In this document: one piece after another, positions 39,322-48,278 of the stretch
How positions within the stretch are numbered: position 1 is the stretch's first letter
Layout of the letters: every line of letters begins with the position of its first letter
Source: Candidatus Dependentiae bacterium
GTDB lineage: Bacteria; Babelota; Babeliae; Babelales; RVW-14
Length of the DNA: 64,000 nucleotides
Assembly: GCA_018266175.1 (NCBI GenBank)
Contig: JAFEAY010000012.1
Coordinates: 1-64,000, forward strand
Direction: 5' to 3'
Notes under the pieces: model-generated
The model's database searches: none
Told to the model about the DNA's origin: nothing
Seen by the model: the letters and a program-made list of their open reading frames with translations, nothing else
Translations under genes and position numbers: made by a program

Positions 39322-39364
39322 ACAGCATGCGTATGTGCTTGCATAAATTGACAGCTAAACTCAA

Positions 39365-40294
39365 CTACGCGCTTGGTCGAGGTTGAATATTTAATACGGG
39401 GCATGGACGAGACTTACTAGTATTGTTCCCGCAACTTACAACATGTCGTGCCGCTTGGGCAATATCATCCGTAAAAATATCACATTGTTCACAGTAATGA
39501 ATATTTTTTTCTGGATGCATCTTCCCTGCATGCAAAGCAAAAAACTTCTTATTTTCTACATCAAAAAGACCCTTTGCTTCAAAATCAATACACCATGGAC
39601 ATCGTAAATGCTCGCCAAAGCAATGCACCTCAAGCTCAGTTGCTCCTGGAAAGCTTGTAGAACACACTGCACAAATATGCTCATAGCACTCAGACGCTTC
39701 ATCTAAATTTTCACCAGATAAGAACTCCGTAAACATCAAACTCTGATCATTAAATAACTCATCCAAACAATTCGCCTGCGGTTGTAATGGATGAACCTGA
39801 GTGTTATGAAAATTTTGTTGGAATATTGAAGTATAAAACTCTTGCTTAATTTGAATATTAACCACATTTGAAGAGTTATGACTTTGTTGCAACCTTGGTT
39901 GCTGCATTTCTGGCCTAAATTGACAGCATGACTTATGCCTATTCAGCTCATCAATACTCTTAGTCTTAATGCTCTTACAATAATCACAAAGCTTATTACC
40001 ATGGGTTGTTCTACATCGCATATGACTTGCAAGTTCAAATCCTGAACTAAACTGAATAACACAATCAAGGCAAATATAATGAAATATCATCAAGTGACTT
40101 CTCAACGATTCTCTCTGTGTAAAGGAGCGATTACAACACTCATATGAGAATTCTTTCCCCTCTGCAAAATCATCATAATATTCTTGTAATTGGTTGCAAA
40201 TTTCAGTGTTATAATGCTGCATGGAAAAGAGTGGTGATGAACTAAGAATAACAATAAAAAAAGAAAGTGCTTTTATAAAAGAGGTTGCTTGCAT
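39365..40294 (-). CDS. Secreted C2H2 zinc-finger-like protein
   Basis: 309 residues with AAGGAT before the ATG and a signal peptide (IKALSFFIVILSSSPLFS). Several C2H2-like fingers follow: CCNRSFTQRESLRSHLMIFH (degenerate first pair), YICLDCVIQFSSGFELASHM, KLCDYCKSIKTKSIDELNRH, HICAVCSTSFPGATELEVHC, and CEQCDIFTDDIAQAARH. The finger spacing (C-x2-C-x12-H-x3-6-H) is eukaryotic in style and rare in bacteria. A Gln/Asn-rich stretch lies between the third and fourth fingers. It may bind nucleic acid or protein after export, possibly in a host cell; this is inference. A second, differently built finger protein lies at 50.9 kb. Confidence 0.85.
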   Translation of the reverse strand: MQATSFIKALSFFIVILSSSPLFSMQHYNTEICNQLQEYYDDFAEGKEFSYECCNRSFTQRESLRSHLMIFHYICLDCVIQFSSGFELASHMRCRTTHGNKLCDYCKSIKTKSIDELNRHKSCCQFRPEMQQPRLQQSHNSSNVVNIQIKQEFYTSIFQQNFHNTQVHPLQPQANCLDELFNDQSLMFTEFLSGENLDEASECYEHICAVCSTSFPGATELEVHCFGEHLRCPWCIDFEAKGLFDVENKKFFALHAGKMHPEKNIHYCEQCDIFTDDIAQAARHVVSCGNNTSKSRPCPVLNIQPRPSA

Positions 40295-40400
40295 ATAATC
40301 CTTATTTGATATTTTTTATTTAACGGGATGCAAGAATACTATGTTTTGAGATGATATACAAATTCTATTTGACTCAACCGCAACTTTATCGTGAGTATTG

Positions 40401-40649
40401 TTACTTTTTTTTCTTGATGATGCTTTTTCTTGCTTGAGTCACAAAAGAACCCCAGCGCTTTTCAAGATGCTTATCCAATGACTGTATCTTCAAATCCTTA
40501 GTCATTACTTTGAGCAAGACAACTTCCAAAGCCTCAAAAACCAAACTGAATGTTCCAAGTTTCTGATCTAAGTAAGCGATATATTCTCTTTTCTCAATGC
40601 TTTGTTTTTTAGGTGCTTCTTTTCTTGCAAGCTCTGCTACTTTTGACAC
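40401..40649 (-). CDS. Small basic protein translationally coupled to lolD
   Basis: 82 residues from a GTG at 40649 that lies inside the end of lolD (13-base overlap), with GGAG seven bases upstream. It is lysine-rich, with a helical middle (YIAYLDQKLGTFSLVFEALE) and a tail ending KSIIKKKK. No signal peptide or known domain. Its overlap with lolD argues that it is a real, coupled gene, perhaps acting with the transporter. Confidence 0.65.
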   Translation of the reverse strand: MSKVAELARKEAPKKQSIEKREYIAYLDQKLGTFSLVFEALEVVLLKVMTKDLKIQSLDKHLEKRWGSFVTQARKSIIKKKK

Positions 40650-41329
40650 ATCAAAACTCCATTTTCCAAATGGTACACAACTTCCATTTTTTCAAAGACC
40701 GCTTCGTCGTGCGAGCAAATAATCAACCCCATACCCCATTCACGCTGGCAACGCAGAAACAATTCAACAACTCGAACAACATTTGTAGCATCAAGGCTCC
40801 CAGTTGGCTCGTCGGCAAGCAGAAAGGCCGGTTTATTAAAAAGAGCTCGGGCAATTGCAACCCGCTGCTGTTCACCACCAGATAATGTTCCAGGGAGTGC
40901 ATTATGCTTATCTGTAAGACCGCAGTAGTCAAGCAACTCATCCGCGCGTTTTCTAGCAAGCTCCTCAGACATGCCGGCAACAAGGCCCGGAAGCTTAACG
41001 TTTTGTATCACTGATAATTCTTTAATTAAGTAATGAAACTGAAAAACAAAGCCAATGTGCTGATTAAAAAATGCGTCACGCTTTGAACCCTTGAGTGAAA
41101 AAATATCAGTTGGGCCATAGTGAATAGTTCCAGAAGTTGGAGTATCAATCCCTCCAAGTAATTGGAGAAAGGTTGACTTGCCACTCCCCGAAACACCGGT
41201 AATGGCGTATGACTTGCCTGATTCAAAGTGAGTCGTTACCTCTTTGAGCACAGGCAGGACGCGATCGCCCTGCTTATATTCCTTTACCAGCTTGTGCACG
41301 CTTATTTCAAATTTTTGATTATTGTCCAT
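40637..41329 (-). CDS. lolD: ABC transporter ATPase, LolD-like (lipoprotein release)
   Basis: 230 residues. Walker A GVSGSGKST (45-53), Q-loop in FVFQFHYLI, signature LSGGEQQR (149-156) and Walker B FLLADE (169-174), with the LolD/MacB-type ending (MGLIICSHDEAVFEKMEVVY). LolD powers LolCE, which releases outer-membrane lipoproteins from the inner membrane. No LolC/E permease gene lies in the window, so the assignment within the LolD/FtsE/MacB group rests on sequence alone. It is divergent from lon. Confidence 0.88.
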   Translation of the reverse strand: MDNNQKFEISVHKLVKEYKQGDRVLPVLKEVTTHFESGKSYAITGVSGSGKSTFLQLLGGIDTPTSGTIHYGPTDIFSLKGSKRDAFFNQHIGFVFQFHYLIKELSVIQNVKLPGLVAGMSEELARKRADELLDYCGLTDKHNALPGTLSGGEQQRVAIARALFNKPAFLLADEPTGSLDATNVVRVVELFLRCQREWGMGLIICSHDEAVFEKMEVVYHLENGVLMCQK

Positions 41330-41579
41330 TTTTCAGTATCCCTTACGTCTAGTCACCCGCCAAGTAAATGCTTATAAGTCCAGCCAGATCTTACTTTAGT
41401 TTTTTTCCACTTGCCTTGTCAAACCAGCATCCCCTATTCTTGAAATAGAATGACAGCGAAGACTTTTATTTTTCAGTAGATCGACCCAAAGATACCTTAC
41501 AACAACTCAAAAATAAATATTTTCCTCGATTTATTCGACTTGTTAGTCGCACAGTCTGTCAAGGGGGAAGGGGACATTC

Positions 41580-43943
41580 ATGGATAACAAGAATCAACAC
41601 GATTTCGTGTCACAGGAGCAAATTCCACTCGTGATTCCGGTAATACCAACGATTGATGTCGTTGTATTTCCTCACGCAGTGGTACCATTACTTATTTTGG
41701 ATGAAAAGATTGCCAAAGGCGTTGAACTTGCACAACAAGGGTCAAAAAAGATCCTCTTGCTTGCTGCTCGACCACAGACTGAAGGCTATCAAGGTCCGAT
41801 CGGGATCCAAGATTTGTATAAAGTTGGAACGGTTGGTAACATCATGCGCGTTATGCAATTACCTGAGGGGGGAATAAAGATTTTAACGCAAGGCGTTTGC
41901 CGTGCACACATCGAAGAAATTATATCAGACCAAGACCTTTTACAAGCACGAATCATTGAAGATTCACTGGTAAGGCCTTCGTATAACAAACAAAAGCTTG
42001 ATGCACAGATGCGCAGCTTGCTCATGTTTATCGAACAACTCGCGTCAGCAGGCAGAATGTTCAGCCCTGATTTTCAGGTAATTTTGTCTCAAATAGAAGA
42101 TATAGAAAAAGTTGCGGACTTTATTCTTTCACATCTCAACCTTTCGGTTGTGGATGCGCAAAATCTTCTTGAACGTGAAAACTTAAACGATTTGATCGAT
42201 GGAATTTGTGAATTTCTTAACAATGAACTTGAAGTAAGCAACGTTCAAAAAAAGATCAGCGAAACAACGCGCAATTCAATTAACCATTCACAACGAGAAT
42301 ACTATTTGCGCGAACAAATCAAAGCTATCCAAAAAGAGCTGGGCGAAGATGTCGATAATGAAACCAATGAGCTCAGAGAAAAAATAGATAAGCTCCCTCT
42401 TACTGAAGAAGCTCGTACCGAGGCGCATCGACAATTTCGACGCCTTGAAAAAACGTCTCCTGATTCAATGGAAGCATCGGTCATTCGAAGCCATCTTGAA
42501 TGGCTTGTTAATATGCCATGGGGAATTCAAACCAAGGACATACTCGATCTTGAACATGCAAAGAAAATTTTAGATGAAAACCACTACGGCCTTGAAGACG
42601 TCAAAGAACGTATTCTTGATTACCTTTCTGTTCGATTTTTAAAAGAAGATTGTAACACTCCTATTTTGTGCTTATTTGGTCCTCCTGGCGTAGGAAAAAC
42701 ATCATTGGGAGCTTCAATCGCAGAATGTTTAGGACGTAAATATTTTAGAATATCACTAGGCGGCGTCTATGATGAATCTGAAATTAGAGGTCATCGTCGC
42801 ACCTATGTTGGGGCTCTACCAGGACGTTTTATTCAAGCAGTAAAAAAGTCTGGGAGCACCAACCCGCTTATCATTATCGATGAGATCGATAAGATTGGAA
42901 TGTCAAATCGAGGAGACCCATCAGCGGCGCTTCTTGAAGTACTTGATCCAGAGCAAAATGCAACATTTTATGATAACTACTTAGGCGTTCATTTTGATCT
43001 ATCCAAGGTGATGTTTATTACCACTGCAAATGATCTATCAACAATACCTGGTCCACTACGTGACCGTATGGAAATTATTCAAATCAGTGGCTACACCCCT
43101 GATGAAAAAATGAGCATCGCTCAAAATCACTTAATCAAAAAGGCAATTAAAAACTCCGGTCTTGAAGAAAAAGGTTTTACGCTCAGTGAGGAAGCAATTA
43201 CCGAAGTCATTAATGGCTACACACGCGAATCTGGCGTTCGAGACCTTGAGCGACAAATTCAAAAACTCTGCGCAAAGTATGCTCGTGCCCTTGTTCAAAA
43301 TAAGCAGTCAACCATTTTTAGCAGCACAAACATCGCTGAACACTTGGGACCTCGCAGAATTCCGCTTGAAACGTATCTCAAGGCAAACCGTATTGGCGTC
43401 TGTAATGGTCTTGCGTGGACTCCCTACGGTGGTGAGATCTTGCAAATAGAAACGGTCCTTATGCCAGGAACGGGCAAGTTACTGCTTACCGGTCAACTCG
43501 GAGATGTGATGAAAGAGTCAGCACAGGCAGCGTTAACCTATGCTAAGTCGCATGCGGAAATGTTTGGCATTAGTCCAAAGGTTTTTACAGAATTTGATCT
43601 GCACATTCACGTTCCAGCGGGAGCTATTCCAAAAGATGGCCCGTCTGCGGGAATATCATTGCTTTCATCAGTTCTTTCTGCATGCACCAAGCGTGCAATT
43701 AATGGTGACTTTGCAATGACCGGAGAGCTCAACTTACAAGGGCTTGTTCTTCCTATTGGCGGCGTAAAGGAGAAGATTTTGGCGGCTAAGCAAAACGGCC
43801 TCTCAACGGTTATTCTGCCAAAGCAAAATGAAAAAGATACTATTGGCTTAGATAAGGTTTCAGCGGGAATCAAAATTGTCTTTGTTGATAGTGTAGAAGA
43901 GGTACTCAGTCACGTCCTTATGCCTATTATTACTAACGGTTAA
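41580..43943 (+). CDS. lon: ATP-dependent protease Lon
   Basis: Degrades misfolded and regulatory proteins in the cytoplasm. 787 residues in the usual order: N-terminal substrate domain, AAA module with Walker A GPPGVGKT (367-374) and Walker B NPLIIIDEIDK, then the protease domain with the catalytic S689 in DGPSAGIS and K732 in GGVKEK, 43 residues apart as in E. coli Lon. A purine-rich AAGGGGGAAGGGGA tract precedes the ATG. A sigma-32-type promoter is not evident. A hairpin follows the stop. Confidence 0.98.
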   Translation: MDNKNQHDFVSQEQIPLVIPVIPTIDVVVFPHAVVPLLILDEKIAKGVELAQQGSKKILLLAARPQTEGYQGPIGIQDLYKVGTVGNIMRVMQLPEGGIKILTQGVCRAHIEEIISDQDLLQARIIEDSLVRPSYNKQKLDAQMRSLLMFIEQLASAGRMFSPDFQVILSQIEDIEKVADFILSHLNLSVVDAQNLLERENLNDLIDGICEFLNNELEVSNVQKKISETTRNSINHSQREYYLREQIKAIQKELGEDVDNETNELREKIDKLPLTEEARTEAHRQFRRLEKTSPDSMEASVIRSHLEWLVNMPWGIQTKDILDLEHAKKILDENHYGLEDVKERILDYLSVRFLKEDCNTPILCLFGPPGVGKTSLGASIAECLGRKYFRISLGGVYDESEIRGHRRTYVGALPGRFIQAVKKSGSTNPLIIIDEIDKIGMSNRGDPSAALLEVLDPEQNATFYDNYLGVHFDLSKVMFITTANDLSTIPGPLRDRMEIIQISGYTPDEKMSIAQNHLIKKAIKNSGLEEKGFTLSEEAITEVINGYTRESGVRDLERQIQKLCAKYARALVQNKQSTIFSSTNIAEHLGPRRIPLETYLKANRIGVCNGLAWTPYGGEILQIETVLMPGTGKLLLTGQLGDVMKESAQAALTYAKSHAEMFGISPKVFTEFDLHIHVPAGAIPKDGPSAGISLLSSVLSACTKRAINGDFAMTGELNLQGLVLPIGGVKEKILAAKQNGLSTVILPKQNEKDTIGLDKVSAGIKIVFVDSVEEVLSHVLMPIITNG

Positions 43944-43964
43944 TACGACAATCTCTTAAAAACG

Positions 43965-43994
43965 CGAGCGGCTTGTTGTACAGCAAGTCGCTCG
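43965..43994 (+). terminator. Probable terminator after lon
   Basis: CGAGCGGCTTG pairs with CAAGTCGCTCG (one G-T pair) around an 8-base loop, followed by TACTATTTTA. Confidence 0.65.
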
Positions 43995-44176
43995 TACTAT
44001 TTTATGCAGAAAAAAATTTTTAATATGGCGCCTGTGATTGATACGCTAATTGAAAATAATGCAAAATAAAGCCTCTTTTGCTTGTATCTAATTATTTGAA
44101 AAAATTGACTTCGTATAAATAATTATTTATTATAAAACGCTTTAATAAACAACTATTTATACTTAAGGAATGCTTC

Positions 44177-44752
44177 ATGAATTATTTAAAAACTATTACC
44201 TGGTTATTTATAATACCTGCAATAACTTTTTCTTCGGCTTTTGGAGCCCCCCGAAAAACAGTAAAAATTTGCCCTCAAAAACGCCCACTTAACAACCCGA
44301 TAACTACTGCTCAAAAGCGCGTTTTTCTGGAAGTTAACCAACAGGACGAAGATGGCAATACTGAACTTCATAGAACAATTATGAGTTATTGTCCACCAGA
44401 AGAAGTTCCTGCAATTCTTAATAAGACAGCTGATCTTATACGCCGCGGCGCTGATCTGCTCTTAAAGAATAATGATGATAAAAATTGCCTGGATATCATT
44501 ATCGATCAACTGAAACTAAGAAATGACAATATTCAATACATTAAAGAATATAAGTATAGAATCAACGCAGTCTCAAAATTATTGGGAATCGAAATACCTC
44601 AAGTGATTGCTGAAGCTTTGGACAATCTTGAGAATAAAATCGTTGATGTTGATATAAACGAGCTTTGTAGCGATTTAAAAAACTTATTTTCAGGCGGCAT
44701 TGAAGTTGAACCAAGCGCTTTTGATTTTAAAAATCTAGATTTAGGTGATTAA
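44177..44752 (+). CDS. Small secreted protein with a degenerate ankyrin repeat
   Basis: 191 residues with AAGGAA before the ATG and a signal peptide (LFIIPAITFSSAFGA). One ankyrin-like unit is visible (DEDGNTELHRTIMSYCPPEE, then ADLIRRGADLLLKNNDDKNC) and the rest is helical. It lies between two strong hairpins and is therefore monocistronic. It is related in style, though not closely in sequence, to the three larger ankyrin proteins in the window. Confidence 0.75.
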   Translation: MNYLKTITWLFIIPAITFSSAFGAPRKTVKICPQKRPLNNPITTAQKRVFLEVNQQDEDGNTELHRTIMSYCPPEEVPAILNKTADLIRRGADLLLKNNDDKNCLDIIIDQLKLRNDNIQYIKEYKYRINAVSKLLGIEIPQVIAEALDNLENKIVDVDINELCSDLKNLFSGGIEVEPSAFDFKNLDLGD

Positions 44753-44791
44753 TAATTTTTTGCAGTCACAAAAAATTACAACTCTTCAGAG

Positions 44792-44847
44792 TCATAAATT
44801 AATGAGGGCGAGTTCTTGTACAAGAACTCGCCCTCATTAATTTATGA
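44792..44847. terminator. 56-bp perfect palindrome, bidirectional terminator
   Basis: Every base pairs: 28-base arms centred between 44819 and 44820, with the GC-rich block GAGGGCGAGTTCTTG flanked by AT-rich ends. It lies between convergent genes and includes the stop codon of the minus-strand gene (44842-44844). The AT-rich ends provide T runs for termination in both directions. Confidence 0.85.
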
Positions 44848-45339
44848 TGAAAAAATCTTTTTAACTCGCTCAAGATCCACAATATTCCGTTGAATAACAT
44901 TCATATAATAATCAAGCGAACGTCTCTTTTTTATAGAAAGCCCTTGCTTAGCAGACCCTTTAAGCTCAGCAGCATAATGCTTAAACGAAGCTCGTTCTTG
45001 GTACAATTGTTTAAGTAAGTCTTCAACTTTTTGACGATCAACTTCCTTGACTCGAGCAAAGTGGGGGGTGAAATCTGCATAAAAATCGCGTTTGATCTGG
45101 TCACACTCCTCTAAAAGCCCTACAAGACTATTAAAATCGTAATCAAGCGCTTTATCATTTTCATTGAGCACAAGTGGAAATGAAGCTGCTGCATTAAAAT
45201 CAATCAGGGATGGCTCTTGAGGTCGGCTCAGGGTAATAGGGGTTCCAAATGATACAAAGCGATAGATCTTCCTTCCCATAACGACGGCAAAGAGTACTCC
45301 GACTATCAAAAGAATTATTTTGCCTATTTTATATCTCAT
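44842..45339 (-). CDS. Membrane-anchored protein of unknown function
   Basis: 165 residues from the ATG at 45339; the frame stays open to 45495, but the extra N-terminal 52 residues lack a signal and the internal ATG is followed at once by a membrane segment (KIILLIVGVLFAVVMG), so the internal start is preferred, though its ribosome site is weak (GTGAG). The remainder is soluble and helical with many charged residues (VEDLLKQLYQERASFKHYAA), probably coiled coil facing the periplasm. It is divergent from the OPT-like gene. No family recognised. Confidence 0.6.
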   Translation of the reverse strand: MRYKIGKIILLIVGVLFAVVMGRKIYRFVSFGTPITLSRPQEPSLIDFNAAASFPLVLNENDKALDYDFNSLVGLLEECDQIKRDFYADFTPHFARVKEVDRQKVEDLLKQLYQERASFKHYAAELKGSAKQGLSIKKRRSLDYYMNVIQRNIVDLERVKKIFSS

Positions 45340-45569
45340 ATCAAACTCACTATCTACCTTGAGCACACATGCTCCTTGGTTTCTTAATATCCGTCTTGTC
45401 TCCACAACCAGACACTCCCCTAATTCTAATAGTAAATTAATTTCAGCGTGAAAAGCAATAACTCTCGCCTTGCGTACCCATTTGACAGATCGCATCCTTC
45501 CGGTAATTCTTGAGTGACTTTTCTCAAAACAGGCTTGAACTTCAAAATTTTATAAGGAGATTACCTCAT

Positions 45570-47264
45570 ATGGTCCCACTACTACTTATTATCAGCTTTT
45601 GTTTGACCATCTTCACAACGGTAACACTTGCTTATGTATCAATGGTTTCCATGCTCGGGCCATGGCTTGCACCAACTATCGCCTTGATTGGCAATTTTAT
45701 AACCAGAAGACTCTACCTAAAAAGATCCGATCATGCAACAGAATACCAGGTTGCAGCGCTCCAGGCTATTGCCGCAGGCGGTGGGACTATCGCAGTAGGT
45801 GTTGGCTTTGCCCTGCCAATGCTTTATTTTCTTGATGCCGCACTGTTTACTCAACTCCTAGCTCAACCGCTGTATTTTTTTCTAGCAATGGGACTTATCA
45901 CCCTGTGTGCAGGTTCACTGGGCATCTTTCTTGGTTGGATTTTTGCAAACCCGCTCATTGACCAGCACAAGCTTCCCTTTCCATCAAGTCGACTTACCTT
46001 TAACGTCATTCATTCTGCAGGAAATAGTGAGCAAACAAAAACACTTGCCCTGGGCTTTGCTCTGACCAGCATTATTTGCACAATGCGCGATGGAATCTGG
46101 CGCTTTGCAGGATTCATTCCAAAGTCGATTTCTATTGCAAGCATCTTTGGTTGTGAACTGGCGTTTTCGCTTTCACCAATGCTTGCTGCAGTAGGTTTTT
46201 CTGCAGGAGTTCGTATAGTCCTGCCCTTGCTCGTTGGCTTTCTTTCAAAGCCAATACTGACACTCTTGATTCCACCAATTATACAGTTTTTTTGGACAAC
46301 CTCTGCGGTGACCCCATCGGCAATTTTAATGGGGTTTTGTAGTGGACTTATTCTTTCTGAACTGATTTCAGGAATCTACTCAACAGGTATTTTTGCCAAA
46401 ATTTATACACTGGTAAAATCACTCTTTTCATCCTCTATTAAATCATGGAAATACGATTTGTTCCTGAAAAATTTAATCTGGGGATGTCATCCTCGCGAAG
46501 GCGGGGATCCAAGCAAATCATTTATTGCGTTCATGCAACAGAATAAATCGACCGGTCTGTACGGGGCAGCAATAGGACTTTGTAGTCTAGCCCTTCTCAT
46601 AACAGCAGGTTTTAGCCTCTTTGCAGGACTCTCGTTCCTGATCCTGAGTGGCATTGCAACCTACCATATTTGCGTGATTAGTGGGCATATTGGCATGGTA
46701 CAATTTGGCCGATTTTCAACATTTATCATGATCCCAATGCTGCTATTTTTTACACTATTACCGCAACACCTCACGTTAATTTGTATTTTTTTTCACATAT
46801 GCGCTGCCAGTGCTTCTGATTACCTATTCGACTATAATATTTTTCATATCGGTCGCTATCCCAAAAAGCACTTAGTTGCTTATCAACTTATTGGCTTGGT
46901 CGTGACAGCACTCAGCATTGGAGTTATTTTTTGGCTTTTATTCACCAATTTCCAGCTTGGAAGCCCTGATCTTTTTGGTCAACGAGGGAGAACAAAGGCG
47001 TTGCTTATTCAAACCCTATCCTTCGATTATTTCACCCTAGTTTTTGGCTTCTTTTATGGATTTCTCCTCAAAAAATTTCGTATCAGCCCTGCAATGACAC
47101 TTGGCGGGCTGCTCATGCCTGCAAGCCTCCTTTGGAGCCTTGTAGGAGGCGGACTTATTTCTGCTCTTCCAGTCAATAAAGAACGCTATGCGCCCTTTTG
47201 CGCAGGTGTCCTTACCAGCGAGTCTATGTGGGTAATCGTAACTATTGTAAGTAAAATTTTTTGA
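45570..47264 (+). CDS. OPT-family-like oligopeptide/metal-chelate transporter with repeat insertion
   Basis: 564 residues from the ATG at 45570, with AAGGAG ten bases upstream; a TTG further up lacks a site. About 14 membrane segments. The HKLPFPSSRLTFNVIHSAGN segment resembles the OPT/YSL loop that carries PFPSG. The transport substrate cannot be read from the sequence: peptides or metal chelates are usual. The hydrophilic segment at residues 305-314 (GCHPREGGDP) is the translation of a GC-rich palindromic repeat, so the gene has taken up a repeat element in frame. A metal-uptake operon follows 78 bases downstream. Family assignment is moderately sure. Confidence 0.65.
   Translation: MVPLLLIISFCLTIFTTVTLAYVSMVSMLGPWLAPTIALIGNFITRRLYLKRSDHATEYQVAALQAIAAGGGTIAVGVGFALPMLYFLDAALFTQLLAQPLYFFLAMGLITLCAGSLGIFLGWIFANPLIDQHKLPFPSSRLTFNVIHSAGNSEQTKTLALGFALTSIICTMRDGIWRFAGFIPKSISIASIFGCELAFSLSPMLAAVGFSAGVRIVLPLLVGFLSKPILTLLIPPIIQFFWTTSAVTPSAILMGFCSGLILSELISGIYSTGIFAKIYTLVKSLFSSSIKSWKYDLFLKNLIWGCHPREGGDPSKSFIAFMQQNKSTGLYGAAIGLCSLALLITAGFSLFAGLSFLILSGIATYHICVISGHIGMVQFGRFSTFIMIPMLLFFTLLPQHLTLICIFFHICAASASDYLFDYNIFHIGRYPKKHLVAYQLIGLVVTALSIGVIFWLLFTNFQLGSPDLFGQRGRTKALLIQTLSFDYFTLVFGFFYGFLLKKFRISPAMTLGGLLMPASLLWSLVGGGLISALPVNKERYAPFCAGVLTSESMWVIVTIVSKIF
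46484..46513 (+). repeat. Palindromic repeat core inside the transporter gene
   Basis: CCTCGC-GAA-GGCGGGG with flanking GTCAT and GATCC closely matches the stem in the 5952-6098 element. The insertion keeps the reading frame and falls in a predicted loop between membrane segments. Confidence 0.7.
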
Positions 47265-47342
47265 AGTTTACTTTCATGCTCATTGGCTATAGGATAAATC
47301 CCTACAAAATTTTACCATCTATAAAAACTAAGAAATAGAGCC

Positions 47343-48275
47343 ATGAAGAAGTTCCCTCTCATCATCATTTTTGCAACATTACTCATAAGCTTAATTGTTA
47401 TTGCAAGACAGGCTTATTCACCTTTTATGAGCAATAAATATCGTGTTGTTTGTACCACAACATTTCTTGCTGATGCACTCAAATATATTGCAGGTGATAC
47501 GATCGAAATCATCAGTCTTATGGGGCCTGGCATCGACCCCCACTTATACAAAGCAACAGAGCAAGATATGCATCACATAGCTCATGCAAATCTCATCATG
47601 TATCAAGGGCTGCACCTTGAAGGAAAAATGGCTGAACTTTTCAAAGGGATGAAGAGTTATAAGCCAACCTATGCCGTGTGCAAAGCCCTGCACCCTGATG
47701 ATCTACGAGTAACAAGTAATACAGAATGCTACGACCCACACGTCTGGTTTTCGGTTCCCCTGTGGATTAAAATTGTTCGTTATACAGCACAAATTCTTGA
47801 TGAAAACAATCCTGGATACACCGATTTTTACCATGAGCGCTGCGAAGAATATTGCGCTGAACTTGAAAAACTCGACCAGTATGTCTGCGCCAAAGCCGCT
47901 GAACTGCCAGCCGAACAACGCATACTCATCACCGCACACGATGCATTTGGTTATTTTGGAAAAACGTATGGTTTTACCGTTATCGGGCTTCAAGGAATTA
48001 GTACCGATTCTGATATCAGCACCGCAAGTGTTGAGCATTTAGCTCAGTACATTGCCACCAACAACGTCTCGACCATCTTCACAGAGTTGAGCGTTCCCCA
48101 TAAAAGCATTGAAGCTCTGCAACAAGCAGTAGCTCGCTATAATAAAAAAGTTGCTATTGGACCAGAGTTGTACACCGATTCTTTGGGTGATGAGACATCA
48201 CCAGCCGATACGTACCGTTCAATGATACAATACACCATTCAAACGCTTGTTGAATCACTCAAACAAAAGGAATAA
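47343..48275 (+). CDS. Metal ABC transporter substrate-binding protein (TroA/ZnuA/MntA type)
   Basis: 310 residues. Residues 5-21 form the signal/anchor (no lipobox cysteine). The cluster A-I binding site is complete: H67 in DPHLY, H133 in DPHVW, H199 in TAHDAF and D279 in YTDSLG, almost the same numbering as Treponema TroA. It binds Zn or Mn in the periplasm and hands it to the membrane complex encoded next. The histidine-rich loop of ZnuA is absent, so a TroA/MntA-like role is a little more likely; the metal cannot be decided. First gene of a four-gene operon. Confidence 0.92.
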   Translation: MKKFPLIIIFATLLISLIVIARQAYSPFMSNKYRVVCTTTFLADALKYIAGDTIEIISLMGPGIDPHLYKATEQDMHHIAHANLIMYQGLHLEGKMAELFKGMKSYKPTYAVCKALHPDDLRVTSNTECYDPHVWFSVPLWIKIVRYTAQILDENNPGYTDFYHERCEEYCAELEKLDQYVCAKAAELPAEQRILITAHDAFGYFGKTYGFTVIGLQGISTDSDISTASVEHLAQYIATNNVSTIFTELSVPHKSIEALQQAVARYNKKVAIGPELYTDSLGDETSPADTYRSMIQYTIQTLVESLKQKE

Positions 48276-48278
48276 ACC

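Noticed and set aside
41330-41579. Heat-shock (sigma-32) promoter before lon
   Set aside because: CTTGTCA and CCCCTATT occur but are only nine bases apart, too close for a sigma-32 promoter.
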